Positions 17,591 through 26,821 of a stretch of DNA of 52,904 nt are shown here, piece by piece (position 1 is the stretch's first letter; each line of letters opens with the position of its first letter). The DNA lies in the NCBI GenBank assembly GCA_002747055.1, contig PDSQ01000033.1, positions 1 to 52,904 of the forward strand. Direction: 5' to 3'. This DNA is from Gammaproteobacteria bacterium. GTDB taxonomy: Bacteria; Pseudomonadota; Gammaproteobacteria; Pseudomonadales; Oleiphilaceae. The notes beneath the pieces were generated by a model. The model did not search any database. It was not told the DNA's origin and was given only the letters and a program-made list of their open reading frames with translations. Made by a program: the position numbers and the translations under genes.

Positions 17591-18814
17591 ATGTCACTGC
17601 GCTCACGATTCGCTGAGACAGCCTTGTTTGGAATGCTGCTAGCCACTGTGTTCTGTAGTGGCTCAGCGTTATGTCGTGCTGAAGCAAACAAAACGCCCAT
17701 CGTAGAGCAAATTTATTGGCACGGCTTTGTTAGTCAAAGTTTTATACTGACTGATGAAAATGAATTCCTGGGTTCCAGTTCTGACGGTAGCTTCAAGTTT
17801 AGCAGTGCAGGCTTGGGCGCCTTGTGGCAGCCAATGGATAGCGTTCAGCTTTCGATTCAGGGTCTATACAAGCAAATTGGCAATTCAAGTCCAAAAGGTA
17901 CCCAGCTGGATTACGCTATCCTGGATTGGGCGATGGTCGATGAGTTTGACTATGGACTGGGGTTCAGGGTTGGACGACTGATGAATCCCTATGGTTTCTT
18001 TAACGAAACCAGAGATGTCGCCGCGACAAGGCCGAGTCTTTTATTACCTGAATCCGTGTATATCGACTACCTTCAGTTTCTCTTTCGTTCGTCGGATAGT
18101 GTCGGTTTGTATATGCGCCGTGAATTGAGCGAAGGGACTTTTTCGTTCAACGCAAACTTTGGTAAGCCGTTACTCACTGATGAAGCCACACATGCCATAT
18201 TGGGCGGTCTGCCTGGCAGAACTGCTGGTGGTAATCTGGTGTCGGAAGAGTTTTTTGCATTGCAACTAAGGTATGAAGATGCCAGCGGCAAGTGGCGTAG
18301 TGCTCTCAGCTACGGCTGGTTTGCAGCTGACTATCGGGCCGCTCCCGACGATATTCTGGCTGATGCCAGAGTCGATTTCAAACATTTGATGTTGTCATTG
18401 GAATACAGCCTGGATGATTTCTAGTTTATTACTGAAATGTTTATTCGTAATGCGGGTGTTCGCGGTGCTTTGCCTATCGATATCGAAGACCAAAATTTGG
18501 GCTACTATTTTCAGCTTGGTTATAGGCTAAATCAGGGTTTAAAGGCCTACATACGTTATGATACAACCTATTACGATAAAGATGATAAAAAGGGTACTAA
18601 ATTCGCGGCTCAGGGAAGAGGCCCGGCCCACTTTGCATTTGCAAAAGACATAACGCTTGGTGTTAGTTACACTCCGTCATTTCCCTGGAATTTTGGTCTC
18701 GAATTGCATTCTGTAAATGGCACTGTCTGGCTGCCCAATATCGAGAACCCAGACATTTATAGGCAGAGGCAGTACTGGAATATATTTCTGGCTCAAGTGG
18801 CCTATCGTTTTTGA
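17591..18814 (+). pseudogene. porin-like outer-membrane protein copy 2, interrupted by one amber codon
   Basis: ATG 17591 starts a signal peptide (LFGMLLATVF, cleavage near CRAEA), then a beta-barrel-type sequence with GLGALWQPM, GFRVGRLMNPYGFFNETRDV and alternating amphipathic strands. TAG at 18422-18424 (codon 278 of 408) stops the frame, yet the same frame continues without loss to 18814 and ends ...QVAYRF, the terminal phenylalanine recognised by the BAM machinery. Everything else is intact, so this is a very recent CAG-to-TAG change, a readthrough case, or a sequence error. The product without the last 130 residues should not assemble. A mature porin would be about 380 residues. Confidence 0.85.
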
Positions 18815-19114
18815 CACAGGTTTCCGCCCGAGGATGCCAAAAACAAATTGTCGTTCGTTTTCGCCGGAAGGTAACCATTGCTATCCAAAGTATTTCATTG
18901 TCAGCTCTTCTCTGTCGTGGCAACCGCAAATTAGCGTGTGACTGTCACTTGTCGTTGAGCTTCAACCGAGCAAGCTGTCTCAATCCTAAAGTCTAAGTAG
19001 ACGTATGTCTAATTCTATTTGCAGTTTCATAAGGGTAGAAATAGACCAGCCAAAGTCATTAGTGATCGTCGATAACTAAACTATAGAAAAGATTAACACC
19101 GAGAGGAATGTAGA
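18815..19114. promoter_or_regulatory. spacer upstream of acs
   Basis: No gene supported in these 300 bases. A small hairpin GTTGAG/CTTCAAC near 18953-18965 lacks a T-run. The region should carry the acs promoter; a GAGAGGA ribosome site at 19101-19107 precedes the acs ATG. Confidence 0.4.
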
Positions 19115-21061
19115 ATGAGTGAAGTGAAGGTCTATCCTGTACCCGAGTCTGTCAGGAAGCGAGCGTTGATTGATAATGAAAAATATCTGGCGCTTTATAA
19201 CAAATCTGTTGAAGACCCTGATGGATTTTGGCGAGAGCAAGGGAAACGTCTTGACTGGATAACACCGTACACCAAAGTCAAGCATACGACCTTTGACTAT
19301 CAGCAACTCTCTATCAGGTGGTATGAAGATGGCGAACTTAACGCTTCGGTAAATTGTCTGGATCGACATTTGGAAAAACGCGGTGACCAAACTGCGCTTA
19401 TCTATGAGGGTGATGATCCAAATGTGTCAGAGCACATTAGTTATCGTCAGCTATACGAAGAAACCTGCAAGTTTGCCAACGTATTGAAATCGTTGGGTGT
19501 GGGTAAGGGCGATGTGGTTACGATTTATATGCCAATGATACCGCAAACAGCGGTTGCCATGTTAGCCTGTACGCGTATTGGCGCGATTCACTCTGTTGTT
19601 TTCGGTGGTTTTTCTCCGGAAGCACTGGCTGGCCGGATTGAAAACGGTAATTCGAAAACGGTAATTACGGCCGACGAAGGTGTTCGTGGCGGCAAATTGA
19701 TTCCGCTTAAACGAAATGTCGATAAAGCGCTGAGAAGGCCAGGGACCGAGGGTGTCGAAAAAGTGGTTGTCTATCAGCGTACGAGCGGCGATATCGACTG
19801 GGTCGATGGTCGTGATGTGTGGTATCACGAAGCGCTGGCGAGCGCAGCAGTCGAGTGCGAACCAGAGGTGATGAATGCCGAAGACCCATTGTTTATTCTT
19901 TATACTTCAGGTTCGACCGGTGCACCCAAAGGCGTATTGCATACCACGGGTGGGTATCTGGTTTACGCGTCGATCACTCACGAATATGTGTTTGACTACC
20001 AAGAAGGTGATGTTTACTGGTGTACGGCTGATTTTGGTTGGGTAACGGGGCACAGCTATATATTATATGGCCCCTTGCTGAATGGCGCGATTTCGGTTCT
20101 GTTCGAAGGGGTGCCAAACTATCCTGACAGTGCGCGATTTGGTCAGGTGATCGATAAGCATCAGGTCAACGTGCTGTACACTGCGCCCACTGCAGTAAGG
20201 GCTTTGATGGCAGAGGGCGATGACTATGTCAAACAGAGTTCCAGAAAGTCTCTGAGATTACTTGGCAGCGTCGGTGAACCGATCAACCCTGAAGCATGGG
20301 AATGGTATTACACATCTATGGGAGACTCGCGCTGCCCGATCGTGGATACTTGGTGGCAAACCGAAACGGGAGGCGTTTTGATTTCTCCCTTGCCTGGTGC
20401 GACGGATCTTAAACCGGGTTCGGCGACCGTGCCTTTCTTTGGTGTTCAACCGGCATTGGTTGACAACAGCGGTAATATTCTGGAAGGCGCAACCCAGGGC
20501 AATCTGGTTATCCTGGATAGCTGGCCTGGTCAGATGCGAACAGTTTACGGTGATCATGACCGATTTATTCAAACTTACTTCAGTACTTACAAAGGTATGT
20601 ACTTTACTGGTGATGGCGCCAGGCGGGATGAAGATGGTTATTACTGGATTACCGGGCGTGTTGACGATGTGCTGAACGTGTCTGGACACAGATTGGGAAC
20701 AGCCGAAATCGAAAGTGCTCTGGTTGCCCATCCAAAAGTGGCAGAAGCGGCAGTGGTAGGCTATCCGCATAACATCAAAGGTGAAGGCATTTATGTTTAC
20801 GTCACAGTCAATCATGATGTTATTCCAACCGATGAGTTGAAAAAAGAATTAATCGGGTGGATCAGGGAGGAAATCGGACCTGTCGCGTCGCCTGATATTA
20901 TTCAGTGGGCAGATGGTTTACCAAAAACACGTTCAGGAAAAATTATGCGCCGTATTCTGAGGAAAATTGCCGCTAACGATTTCGACAGCCTGGGCGATAC
21001 GTCTACTTTGGCAGACCCAACGGTTGTCGATGATTTAATTGACAATCGGGCCAATGGTTAG
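19115..21061 (+). CDS. acs: acetyl-CoA synthetase
   Basis: Activates acetate to acetyl-CoA through acetyl-AMP. The 648-residue length is typical. It has the ANL-family P-loop [11 protein letters not shown] (about 262-272), the WWQTETGG acetate/AMP motif, the [12 protein letters not shown] hinge region and GKIMRR, where Lys609 is the residue whose acetylation shuts off the enzyme in Salmonella. The ATG at 19115 has a GAGAGGA site upstream. A LuxR-type response regulator gene follows 165 bp later, and aceA elsewhere in the window would let acetate feed the glyoxylate shunt. Confidence 0.96.
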   Translation: MSEVKVYPVPESVRKRALIDNEKYLALYNKSVEDPDGFWREQGKRLDWITPYTKVKHTTFDYQQLSIRWYEDGELNASVNCLDRHLEKRGDQTALIYEGDDPNVSEHISYRQLYEETCKFANVLKSLGVGKGDVVTIYMPMIPQTAVAMLACTRIGAIHSVVFGGFSPEALAGRIENGNSKTVITADEGVRGGKLIPLKRNVDKALRRPGTEGVEKVVVYQRTSGDIDWVDGRDVWYHEALASAAVECEPEVMNAEDPLFILYTSGSTGAPKGVLHTTGGYLVYASITHEYVFDYQEGDVYWCTADFGWVTGHSYILYGPLLNGAISVLFEGVPNYPDSARFGQVIDKHQVNVLYTAPTAVRALMAEGDDYVKQSSRKSLRLLGSVGEPINPEAWEWYYTSMGDSRCPIVDTWWQTETGGVLISPLPGATDLKPGSATVPFFGVQPALVDNSGNILEGATQGNLVILDSWPGQMRTVYGDHDRFIQTYFSTYKGMYFTGDGARRDEDGYYWITGRVDDVLNVSGHRLGTAEIESALVAHPKVAEAAVVGYPHNIKGEGIYVYVTVNHDVIPTDELKKELIGWIREEIGPVASPDIIQWADGLPKTRSGKIMRRILRKIAANDFDSLGDTSTLADPTVVDDLIDNRANG

Positions 21062-21065
21062 ATTT

Positions 21066-21083
21066 GAAACGTTGGACCGTTTC
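21066..21083 (+). terminator. weak hairpin after acs
   Basis: GAAACG (21066-21071) pairs with CGTTTC (21078-21083) around a 6-base loop, followed by GTTTGAT. The stem is short and the T-tract poor, so this is only a possible terminator or attenuating structure. Confidence 0.25.
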
Positions 21084-21226
21084 GTTTGATCCTGTTCCAG
21101 CTTTCGGGAATAACGCGATCATTACAATGAAAGTTTGTTGGTTTGTTGTATGATTAAAGCGGTGGCACTTGGTGTATTTCACATTTAGTGTCGCTGCTTT
21201 TTCATTTTCACAGTATGGTTTTTTGT

Positions 21227-21901
21227 ATGTCCTATAAAATCATTATCGCAGATGATCACCCATTGTTTCGCGCTGCGCTTCGACAAGCCGTTGTGCAATC
21301 GGTGGATACGGTAGATATTTTTGAAGCGGATTCCATTGCCACGTTACAGGAATTGGTTGAATCTCACCCGGACTCCGACCTGGTGCTGCTGGATCTTAAA
21401 ATGCCTGGTGCGCATGGTTTTTCCGGTTTAGCCTTTTTAAGAGGGCAGTACCCTGGGCTTCCGGTAGTTGTAGTTTCGGCGTCGGATAACTTGGGGGTCA
21501 TTCGGCGAGCGATTGACTATGGCGCATCCGGTTTCGTCCCTAAATCTTCTTCATTGTCTAAAATCACTGAAGCGATATCGGCGATACTACAGGGGGAGGT
21601 ATGGTTGCCAGAGGATGTCGCACAAAAAATATCAGGAATGGAAAGCGCACCGACCGAGTTTTCCAATAAACTGGCAACGCTGACGCCGCAGCAATTCAAG
21701 GTACTGGGTATGCTTACCGAAGGCTTGCTGAACAAGCAGATCGCCTATGACCTGAATGTCTCGGAAGCGACAGTCAAAGCGCATATCACGGCCTTGTTTA
21801 GAAAGCTAGGAGTCAGAAATAGAACACAAGCGGTTATTGCTGTTCAGCAATTGGATGTCGAAGCAATCGATGAGGCTTCTCAGTCCGCGTTTGGTGTTTG
21901 A
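21227..21901 (+). CDS. LuxR/NarL-type response regulator (ErdR/AgmR-like)
   Basis: A 224-residue two-component regulator. The receiver has DD at 9-10, phosphoacceptor D56 (LVLLDLKMP) and the conserved lysine of GFVPKSS. A LuxR-type helix-turn-helix follows (about 150-210: LTPQQFKVLGMLTEGLLNKQIA, then VSEATVKAHI). ATG 21227 starts exactly at the receiver; GTG 21188 and ATG 21215 are in frame upstream and no start has a good ribosome site. In pseudomonads regulators of this type (ErdR, AgmR) control ethanol and acetate genes including acsA, so control of the adjacent acs is a fair inference. Its 3' end overlaps the convergent GGDEF gene by 68 bp. No cognate kinase is adjacent. Confidence 0.88.
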   Translation: MSYKIIIADDHPLFRAALRQAVVQSVDTVDIFEADSIATLQELVESHPDSDLVLLDLKMPGAHGFSGLAFLRGQYPGLPVVVVSASDNLGVIRRAIDYGASGFVPKSSSLSKITEAISAILQGEVWLPEDVAQKISGMESAPTEFSNKLATLTPQQFKVLGMLTEGLLNKQIAYDLNVSEATVKAHITALFRKLGVRNRTQAVIAVQQLDVEAIDEASQSAFGV

Positions 21902-23102
21902 AGTTTACTGCCTCGGTGGATATTTCTTCCTCTTCTTTTTTGTTGGAAGGTTCGAAATCACAAACAGCTATCTGGTTACCGCCATGGGCACTGGCTCGAT
22001 GAAGTGCTTTTTCGGTTTGCAATAGCAATTCGACTTCACTACTTCCATTGTCAGGGATGCAGCAGTTTACCCCGATACTGGCAGTGAACTTGATATCTGC
22101 ATCTTGATATTTTATCACCATCCCTGCAATTTTTTTGCGGACCCTCTCCGCCAGATACTTTGCATTTTCATAGGGTGTACTGGGCAGCAGAATCGCAAAC
22201 TCGTCACTATCATATCTTGCGACTATATCGACTGAACGATTAAACAGACAGGCGATGGAACGTGCCATTTCCTTGATCGATTCATCGCCGATTTGTCGAC
22301 CATATTTCTCGTTGACAAGCTTAAAGCGGTCAATATCCACGAGTATTATTGAAATAGGTGTTTCTTCCCGGATACTTCTTTTGAACTCATAGGCGAGTCG
22401 ATTTTCGAAAAAACGATGATTTTTGAGGCCGGTGGAATTATCGATGGTGTTGAGTTCAGCGAGCCTGGCTGATTTTTCTTGCAAAGAAAATTTCGCGTTC
22501 AAAAAGGTGAAGTATTCTTTTCTATGAAGGCTGGAAACGGTGTAAAGCGCGGGCATGTAAATAAGAAAAAGCCAAGTAATAGATTCTGCATTGGGAATGT
22601 TTCCGGAATACAAGGCTGCCACCAGCGGGCCTAGTAGTAAGATCAAATAGACAATGACACACTCCCGGCAGGGAGCAAGTGAAGAGACGCCAGCGGCACA
22701 TAACCCGGTGGTTGCGATAAACAGGGGCACAGAGAAATCTGCAAATGCGGGTGTGGTAAGCAAGTAGTATGAAATGCCACCCCATAAACCGCCTGATAGA
22801 AACACGCCGGCATGTAACGGCCAGAGCGGCAAGCTGGTTGTCTTCCGATTGTTTTTTTTCTGATAGTTCCGATAGCCATAGATACATAGAAACCGGACTC
22901 CCGAGACGGCTGCGACCAGTGCGGTGAACAGGATCAGAACGGTTTTTTGCGACGGGTCGGCCGTGGCTGTGACGGAGGGTAAAACGACTGCGACCCAAAC
23001 CAGCAGATAGACAACTGCCCCGATCATCGACCTTTTGGTGAGGTCGCTGCCGAGTTGTGCCATCGCCTGACTTACATATCTGGGGTCTACCAACTTGCGC
23101 AT
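21834..23102 (-). CDS. membrane GGDEF-domain protein with degenerate DSDEF motif
   Basis: A 422-residue protein. The N-terminal half (about 25-195) has around six hydrophobic segments resembling a 5-6TM sensor. The C-terminal half is a GGDEF domain beginning DNSTGLKNHRFF. The metal aspartate in ILVDIDRFK (D256) is kept, but the signature loop reads YDSDEF (297-302): both glycines of GGDEF are replaced. Loss of these glycines usually impairs GTP binding, so it may be inactive or act as a receptor. No I-site is seen. The 3' 68 bp are shared with the convergent response regulator gene. Confidence 0.85.
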   Translation of the reverse strand: MRKLVDPRYVSQAMAQLGSDLTKRSMIGAVVYLLVWVAVVLPSVTATADPSQKTVLILFTALVAAVSGVRFLCIYGYRNYQKKNNRKTTSLPLWPLHAGVFLSGGLWGGISYYLLTTPAFADFSVPLFIATTGLCAAGVSSLAPCRECVIVYLILLLGPLVAALYSGNIPNAESITWLFLIYMPALYTVSSLHRKEYFTFLNAKFSLQEKSARLAELNTIDNSTGLKNHRFFENRLAYEFKRSIREETPISIILVDIDRFKLVNEKYGRQIGDESIKEMARSIACLFNRSVDIVARYDSDEFAILLPSTPYENAKYLAERVRKKIAGMVIKYQDADIKFTASIGVNCCIPDNGSSEVELLLQTEKALHRASAHGGNQIAVCDFEPSNKKEEEEISTEAVNFKHQTRTEKPHRLLRHPIAEQQ

Positions 23103-23211
23103 AGTTTTTCTACTCGTACCGCAATTTACCTAAAATCAATCTGTCAGAAATAATTAGTAATGACACACTAGTTTTTCGGCTTGGTTTAACAGATAAAAAA
23201 ATCGGATTTTA

Positions 23212-23886
23212 TTATGGCAACGGGTTACTGTTAAGCTCTTCAGTGCGAAGTTTGAGTTCTTCGGCGAGGATTTCTTCCGCTGTTCGATTTTCTTCGGCTT
23301 GAATTTTTTCCTGTTCAGCAATGAAATGAAGTGACAGCTCAAAGGCTTTGCGGGTAAATTCCCATACTTTTTCAAACCCTTCGTCCGAGAGACGTCGGGC
23401 AGCGTCATTGGAGCGATAGATGTTCATAAACTTTCGTTCTCGTTCAAAGTGCAACGGAATTCTGCCCAACCCCCAATCATTGAGAATACTCCATATTTCG
23501 GGATTGTAGGTTCGAGTGTATTTGAGGATGAATGGCAATGGATCGTTTCTGGCCAGCAGAGCGGCTAACCGGAGTATCAGTTCGAAAGACAACGCTGCAG
23601 TGCCATTTTCTACAGCTTCTATAAGTGTTTTGTCCTTGAGGTGAATGGCATCGCTCAATTCGCTGACGGTTAGTCCTGCCACTTCCCTCAAGTCTCGTAA
23701 TGATTTGCCTGCCGAGATCATAAGTTTTAGCTGTTCTTGGGAACGCATAAAAGCCTTGCCAACTTTAAACGATTTGCCGGTGGTTTTTTTCGCCAGTTTC
23801 AAGGCGGAGTTTGTGAGGTCTGCAAGGCGATTAACCAGTGTTGTCGAGTCTTCTTCCCGGGGTTGGGGTTCTATGTTGTTTGCCAC
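23212..23886 (-). CDS. XRE-family HTH regulator
   Basis: A 224-residue protein with a Cro/C1-type helix-turn-helix at about 63-110 (LRDLREVAGLTVSELSDAI, then TLIEAVENG). A basic N-terminal region and a C-terminal half ending in an acidic, coiled-coil-like tail (QAEENRTAEEILAEELKL) surround it. The C-terminal part has no recognised ligand domain. I chose GTG 23886, preceded by AAAGGA at good spacing. A TTG at 23928 is also in frame, but the AAGGAGG there lies inside that coding stretch and points to an out-of-frame mini-ORF. The gene follows prc after 111 bp on the same strand. Its target is unknown. Confidence 0.75.
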   Translation of the reverse strand: MANNIEPQPREEDSTTLVNRLADLTNSALKLAKKTTGKSFKVGKAFMRSQEQLKLMISAGKSLRDLREVAGLTVSELSDAIHLKDKTLIEAVENGTAALSFELILRLAALLARNDPLPFILKYTRTYNPEIWSILNDWGLGRIPLHFERERKFMNIYRSNDAARRLSDEGFEKVWEFTRKAFELSLHFIAEQEKIQAEENRTAEEILAEELKLRTEELNSNPLP

Positions 23887-23903
23887 GCTCTTTCCTTTGT
23901 CAT
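23871..23903 (-). CDS. possible 10-residue leader peptide overlapping the XRE gene start
   Basis: On the minus strand the strongest ribosome site in this area, AAGGAGGT (complement of 23914-23921), is followed ten bases later by an ATG at 23903. That ATG opens MTKERAWQTT and stops at TAG 23871. This frame overlaps the GTG start of the XRE gene in another register. It could couple or limit translation of the regulator. The alternative is that a one-base change has displaced the true start. No conservation data were available. Confidence 0.3.
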   Translation of the reverse strand: MTKERAWQTT

Positions 23904-23997
23904 CGATAGCTTTACCTCCTTGGCACAACGAGTTTTCAGTGCTTTTCGGGGTAAACCTCGGTCATTTTGGGTTCCGAATACCTGTTTGATACAGACT

Positions 23998-26151
23998 CTA
24001 CATGGGGTGCTTGATATCCGCAATCTGCTGCTCGAGCAATTGTTTGAAATCAACCAGAATTTCAGCGCCTTCTGTGACAACCAGGTCATGTTCTATCTGT
24101 TTGGTGTGATCTTTTTGCGTTGCCTTACTGGTTTCTTCTTCAAGTTCATCAATTGAAGTCAACAACGTTTGGTTATTCGCTTTGCGTTTGGCATTGAGCA
24201 GGCGCAACTGTTCGTTTTCTCGCTTCGCTTTTTCTGCAATACGTTTTTTTTCGTTTAGCGAGATAAATCTGCGCGACTTCTCCTGGTTGATAAAACTGAT
24301 TTCATCGAGCAGCACCTGGTAGTGCGCATTGGTTTTCATTCTGTCATCGTGGCGGCTTTTAAGCTGGTTTTGCAGTACTGAAATGGTCTCATTTTTATCG
24401 AAATCCACCTGTTTGATCCGATCCCAGGGGAGGGCTTGCGGCAGTGTATCTTCGCCTATCGCCTCTTTGTCGATCGGAGAAGGCATGATGATATCGGGAA
24501 GCACACCTTTATGCTGGGTACTGGCACCTGATACCCGATAGAACTTTGCCTGGGTCAGTTTCAGTTGCCCGTGCTTCAATGGTCTGATTTGTTGCACTGT
24601 ACCTTTTCCGAAAGTCTGGTCGCCAATAATGATCGCTCGGCCATAATCCTGCATCGCACCAGCAAAAATTTCCGAAGCGGAGGCACTCATGCGGTTAACC
24701 AGTACGGCCATCGGGCCTTCGTATGCCAAGCCTTTTTGCGGGTCTTTCAGCACTTCGACGCCGCCTCGGGCATAACGAATCTGAACTGTTGGGCCTTGGT
24801 CTATAAACAGTCCGGTGAGTGAATTGGCTTCTCCCAGAGAACCACCGCCATTGTTGCGCAAATCAATGATCAACCCATCGATGCCGTCCTCCAACAGCTC
24901 TCCGAGAAGCCGCTGAACGTCCGATGATGTTCTTCGTGCATTGCTATCGCCGCGTTGAATGGCTCGAAAGTCGGCATAGAAAGTGGGAAGGTTGATAACC
25001 CCGAACTTCAGTTTCTTGCCGTCACGCTCGATTTCGATGACTGAACTCTGTGCCGCTTGTTCTTCGAGACTGACTTTGTCCCTGACGATTGTAATCTGTT
25101 TTGTCATCGTTTCATCTTTTGATTCGGCTGGAATGACTTGCAGCTTGACCAGAGTTTGTTTTGGGCCTCTGATAAGATCGACAACTTCATCGAGGCGCCA
25201 GCCCACGACATCGACCATTTCGCCGTCTTTGCCTTGTCCGACGCCGATGATGCGATCTGCGGGTTGCAAGCCACCTTGCTTGTCAGCAGGCCCGGCAGGT
25301 ACCAGTCTGAGCACTTTGGTGTACTCGTTGTCAGTTTGCAGTACCGCGCCGATACCCTCCAGAGACAGGCTCATATTGATGTTGAAATTTTCCGAAGTTC
25401 TTGGCGAAAAATACTGTGTATGAGGATCGAATACGCCCGTGAATGCATTCATATACACTTGAAAGGCATCTTCATCATTGGTTTGCATCAAGCGGGAAAG
25501 CTGACTCTGATAGCGTTTTTTCAAACTGGTGACAATTTCCTCCGGTTTTTTCTCGGTCAGCTTCAGGCTCAGAATAGCGGCTTTGACCCGCTTGCGCCAA
25601 AGGTCATTCAGTTGGTCTTCCGTTTCAGGCCATGGTTCGTTTTCACGATTGATGCGTATGTTTTCATCCTTGGTGAAGTCAAATACATCCAAGCCTTTGT
25701 CGAGTAGTTTTAGCGAATGCTGCAGTCGTTCGATCACCCGCCGTTGATAGCGATTGTAGATGCGAAATGCCGGGTCAAGCTGTCCGTATTTAAGGGCTTC
25801 ATCGAGTTCCTGCTCGTATTGTTTGAATTCATCGATGTCGCTTTTCAGAAAATATAGTTTCTGACTATCAAGCGCTTTCAGATAATTGTCAAAAACCGAT
25901 TTGGACACCTCGTCGTTGATGGCCATGGTTTTGTAATGATAGCGCGGCAATTGATAGGCAATTAACGCGTTGGTCTGCATTTGTTCTTTTGGCGGGCTAA
26001 GCGGTGTGAACTCGGTATTATCGGTAAATTTGGCGTGAGCGGCGCAACCGGCAACAAATAGCAATACGAGACAAACACTTTTCGAAAACAGTGGGTGTCT
26101 GGTCAATGTTGTCAATGGAAGATTTTTAGCTAACACTTGAAAATTTATCAC
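23998..26151 (-). CDS. prc: carboxy-terminal processing (tail-specific) protease Prc
   Basis: Periplasmic serine protease that trims C-termini, processes PBP3 and with NlpI-type partners degrades murein hydrolases. The 717 residues include a signal with a lipobox-like VAGC (Cys36), the N-terminal DUF3340-type helical region, a PDZ domain (about 255-345), and the S41 domain with Ser491 (MSASASEIF) and Lys516 (FGKGTVQ). These are spaced 25 residues apart as in E. coli Prc. A C-terminal DUF3340-like helical tail follows. The start is a GTG at 26151; a second in-frame GTG lies five codons on. A Cys-anchored form differs from soluble E. coli Prc. Confidence 0.92.
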   Translation of the reverse strand: MINFQVLAKNLPLTTLTRHPLFSKSVCLVLLFVAGCAAHAKFTDNTEFTPLSPPKEQMQTNALIAYQLPRYHYKTMAINDEVSKSVFDNYLKALDSQKLYFLKSDIDEFKQYEQELDEALKYGQLDPAFRIYNRYQRRVIERLQHSLKLLDKGLDVFDFTKDENIRINRENEPWPETEDQLNDLWRKRVKAAILSLKLTEKKPEEIVTSLKKRYQSQLSRLMQTNDEDAFQVYMNAFTGVFDPHTQYFSPRTSENFNINMSLSLEGIGAVLQTDNEYTKVLRLVPAGPADKQGGLQPADRIIGVGQGKDGEMVDVVGWRLDEVVDLIRGPKQTLVKLQVIPAESKDETMTKQITIVRDKVSLEEQAAQSSVIEIERDGKKLKFGVINLPTFYADFRAIQRGDSNARRTSSDVQRLLGELLEDGIDGLIIDLRNNGGGSLGEANSLTGLFIDQGPTVQIRYARGGVEVLKDPQKGLAYEGPMAVLVNRMSASASEIFAGAMQDYGRAIIIGDQTFGKGTVQQIRPLKHGQLKLTQAKFYRVSGASTQHKGVLPDIIMPSPIDKEAIGEDTLPQALPWDRIKQVDFDKNETISVLQNQLKSRHDDRMKTNAHYQVLLDEISFINQEKSRRFISLNEKKRIAEKAKRENEQLRLLNAKRKANNQTLLTSIDELEEETSKATQKDHTKQIEHDLVVTEGAEILVDFKQLLEQQIADIKHPM

Positions 26152-26476
26152 TAATTACAGTCTCGATTGTAACCATAGCACGTTTGCAATCCCGGCAGTC
26201 TGATCCGTCAGTCATTCGCATTTATTGCAAACACCTAATCTTCTGAGTGTAAAACAGCGATGATGGTTTGAACAGGGATGGACGAGTTAATTATTATTAA
26301 TCGGCCGTCTCTCCAGTCATAGATGCTCTACTTTCCGACTGTTTGAGTCCATGAGTATGAGGTATGGATTCTATCCCTCAAGTGATAACCCGGCTGGCTT
26401 ATCTTGCTTTTCTGAATGCTTTAACTACGTTGTTAGTATTAACGAACCGGTTTTTTACGCTGTTTATGGAGAGACT
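26152..26476. promoter_or_regulatory. divergent spacer between prc and the ComFB gene
   Basis: Contains an inverted repeat of nine bases, GTTTGCAAT (26182-26190) and ATTGCAAAC (26224-26232), separated by 33 bases and starting 31 bases upstream of the prc start. This is a candidate operator or promoter-proximal structure for prc. The frame that runs through 26351-26476 into the ComFB gene lacks family similarity and is treated as non-coding. Confidence 0.35.
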
Positions 26477-26749
26477 ATGTCATTATTGGATAACATTCGA
26501 AATTATTACGAAAAGTGGGTTGTGGAAGAAATCGAGGCCCAGGTGAAAGAAAATCAATTCAGCGAAAATCGTCTAACCGATGTGGTTTGTGTCGCGCTGA
26601 ATCATTTACCGCCAAGATATATTCGCCATGAGGTAGATATGGCGTTTTATTTGTCTCCGCAAGAATACCAGGAGATGAGGGATAAAGTTGCCAAAGCGGT
26701 GGCCATGGCTATCGCTTATGTGAAAAAGCATGAAAATGACAGGGGTTGA
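26477..26749 (+). CDS. ComFB-family protein
   Basis: A 90-residue cytoplasmic protein matching the late-competence ComFB domain throughout. It has an N-terminal helix (IRNYYEKWVVEEIEAQV), LTDVVCVALNHLPPRYIRHEVDMAFYLS (the conserved LPPRY and VD..FYLS core) and a final helix. ATG 26477 has GGAGAG seven bases upstream and fits the family start. Proteins of this family have been reported as cyclic-dinucleotide receptors, notably in cyanobacteria. With three GGDEF proteins nearby, a c-di-GMP receptor role is a reasonable hypothesis. The only adjacent genes are divergent (prc) and convergent (the DUF349 gene). Confidence 0.85.
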   Translation: MSLLDNIRNYYEKWVVEEIEAQVKENQFSENRLTDVVCVALNHLPPRYIRHEVDMAFYLSPQEYQEMRDKVAKAVAMAIAYVKKHENDRG

Positions 26750-26821
26750 ATAGAACACAAATGACTATATACGCCCGTCCGGTTGGTAACTGGGCAGGCG
26801 TGGTCTCGCAATGAGGGACTG

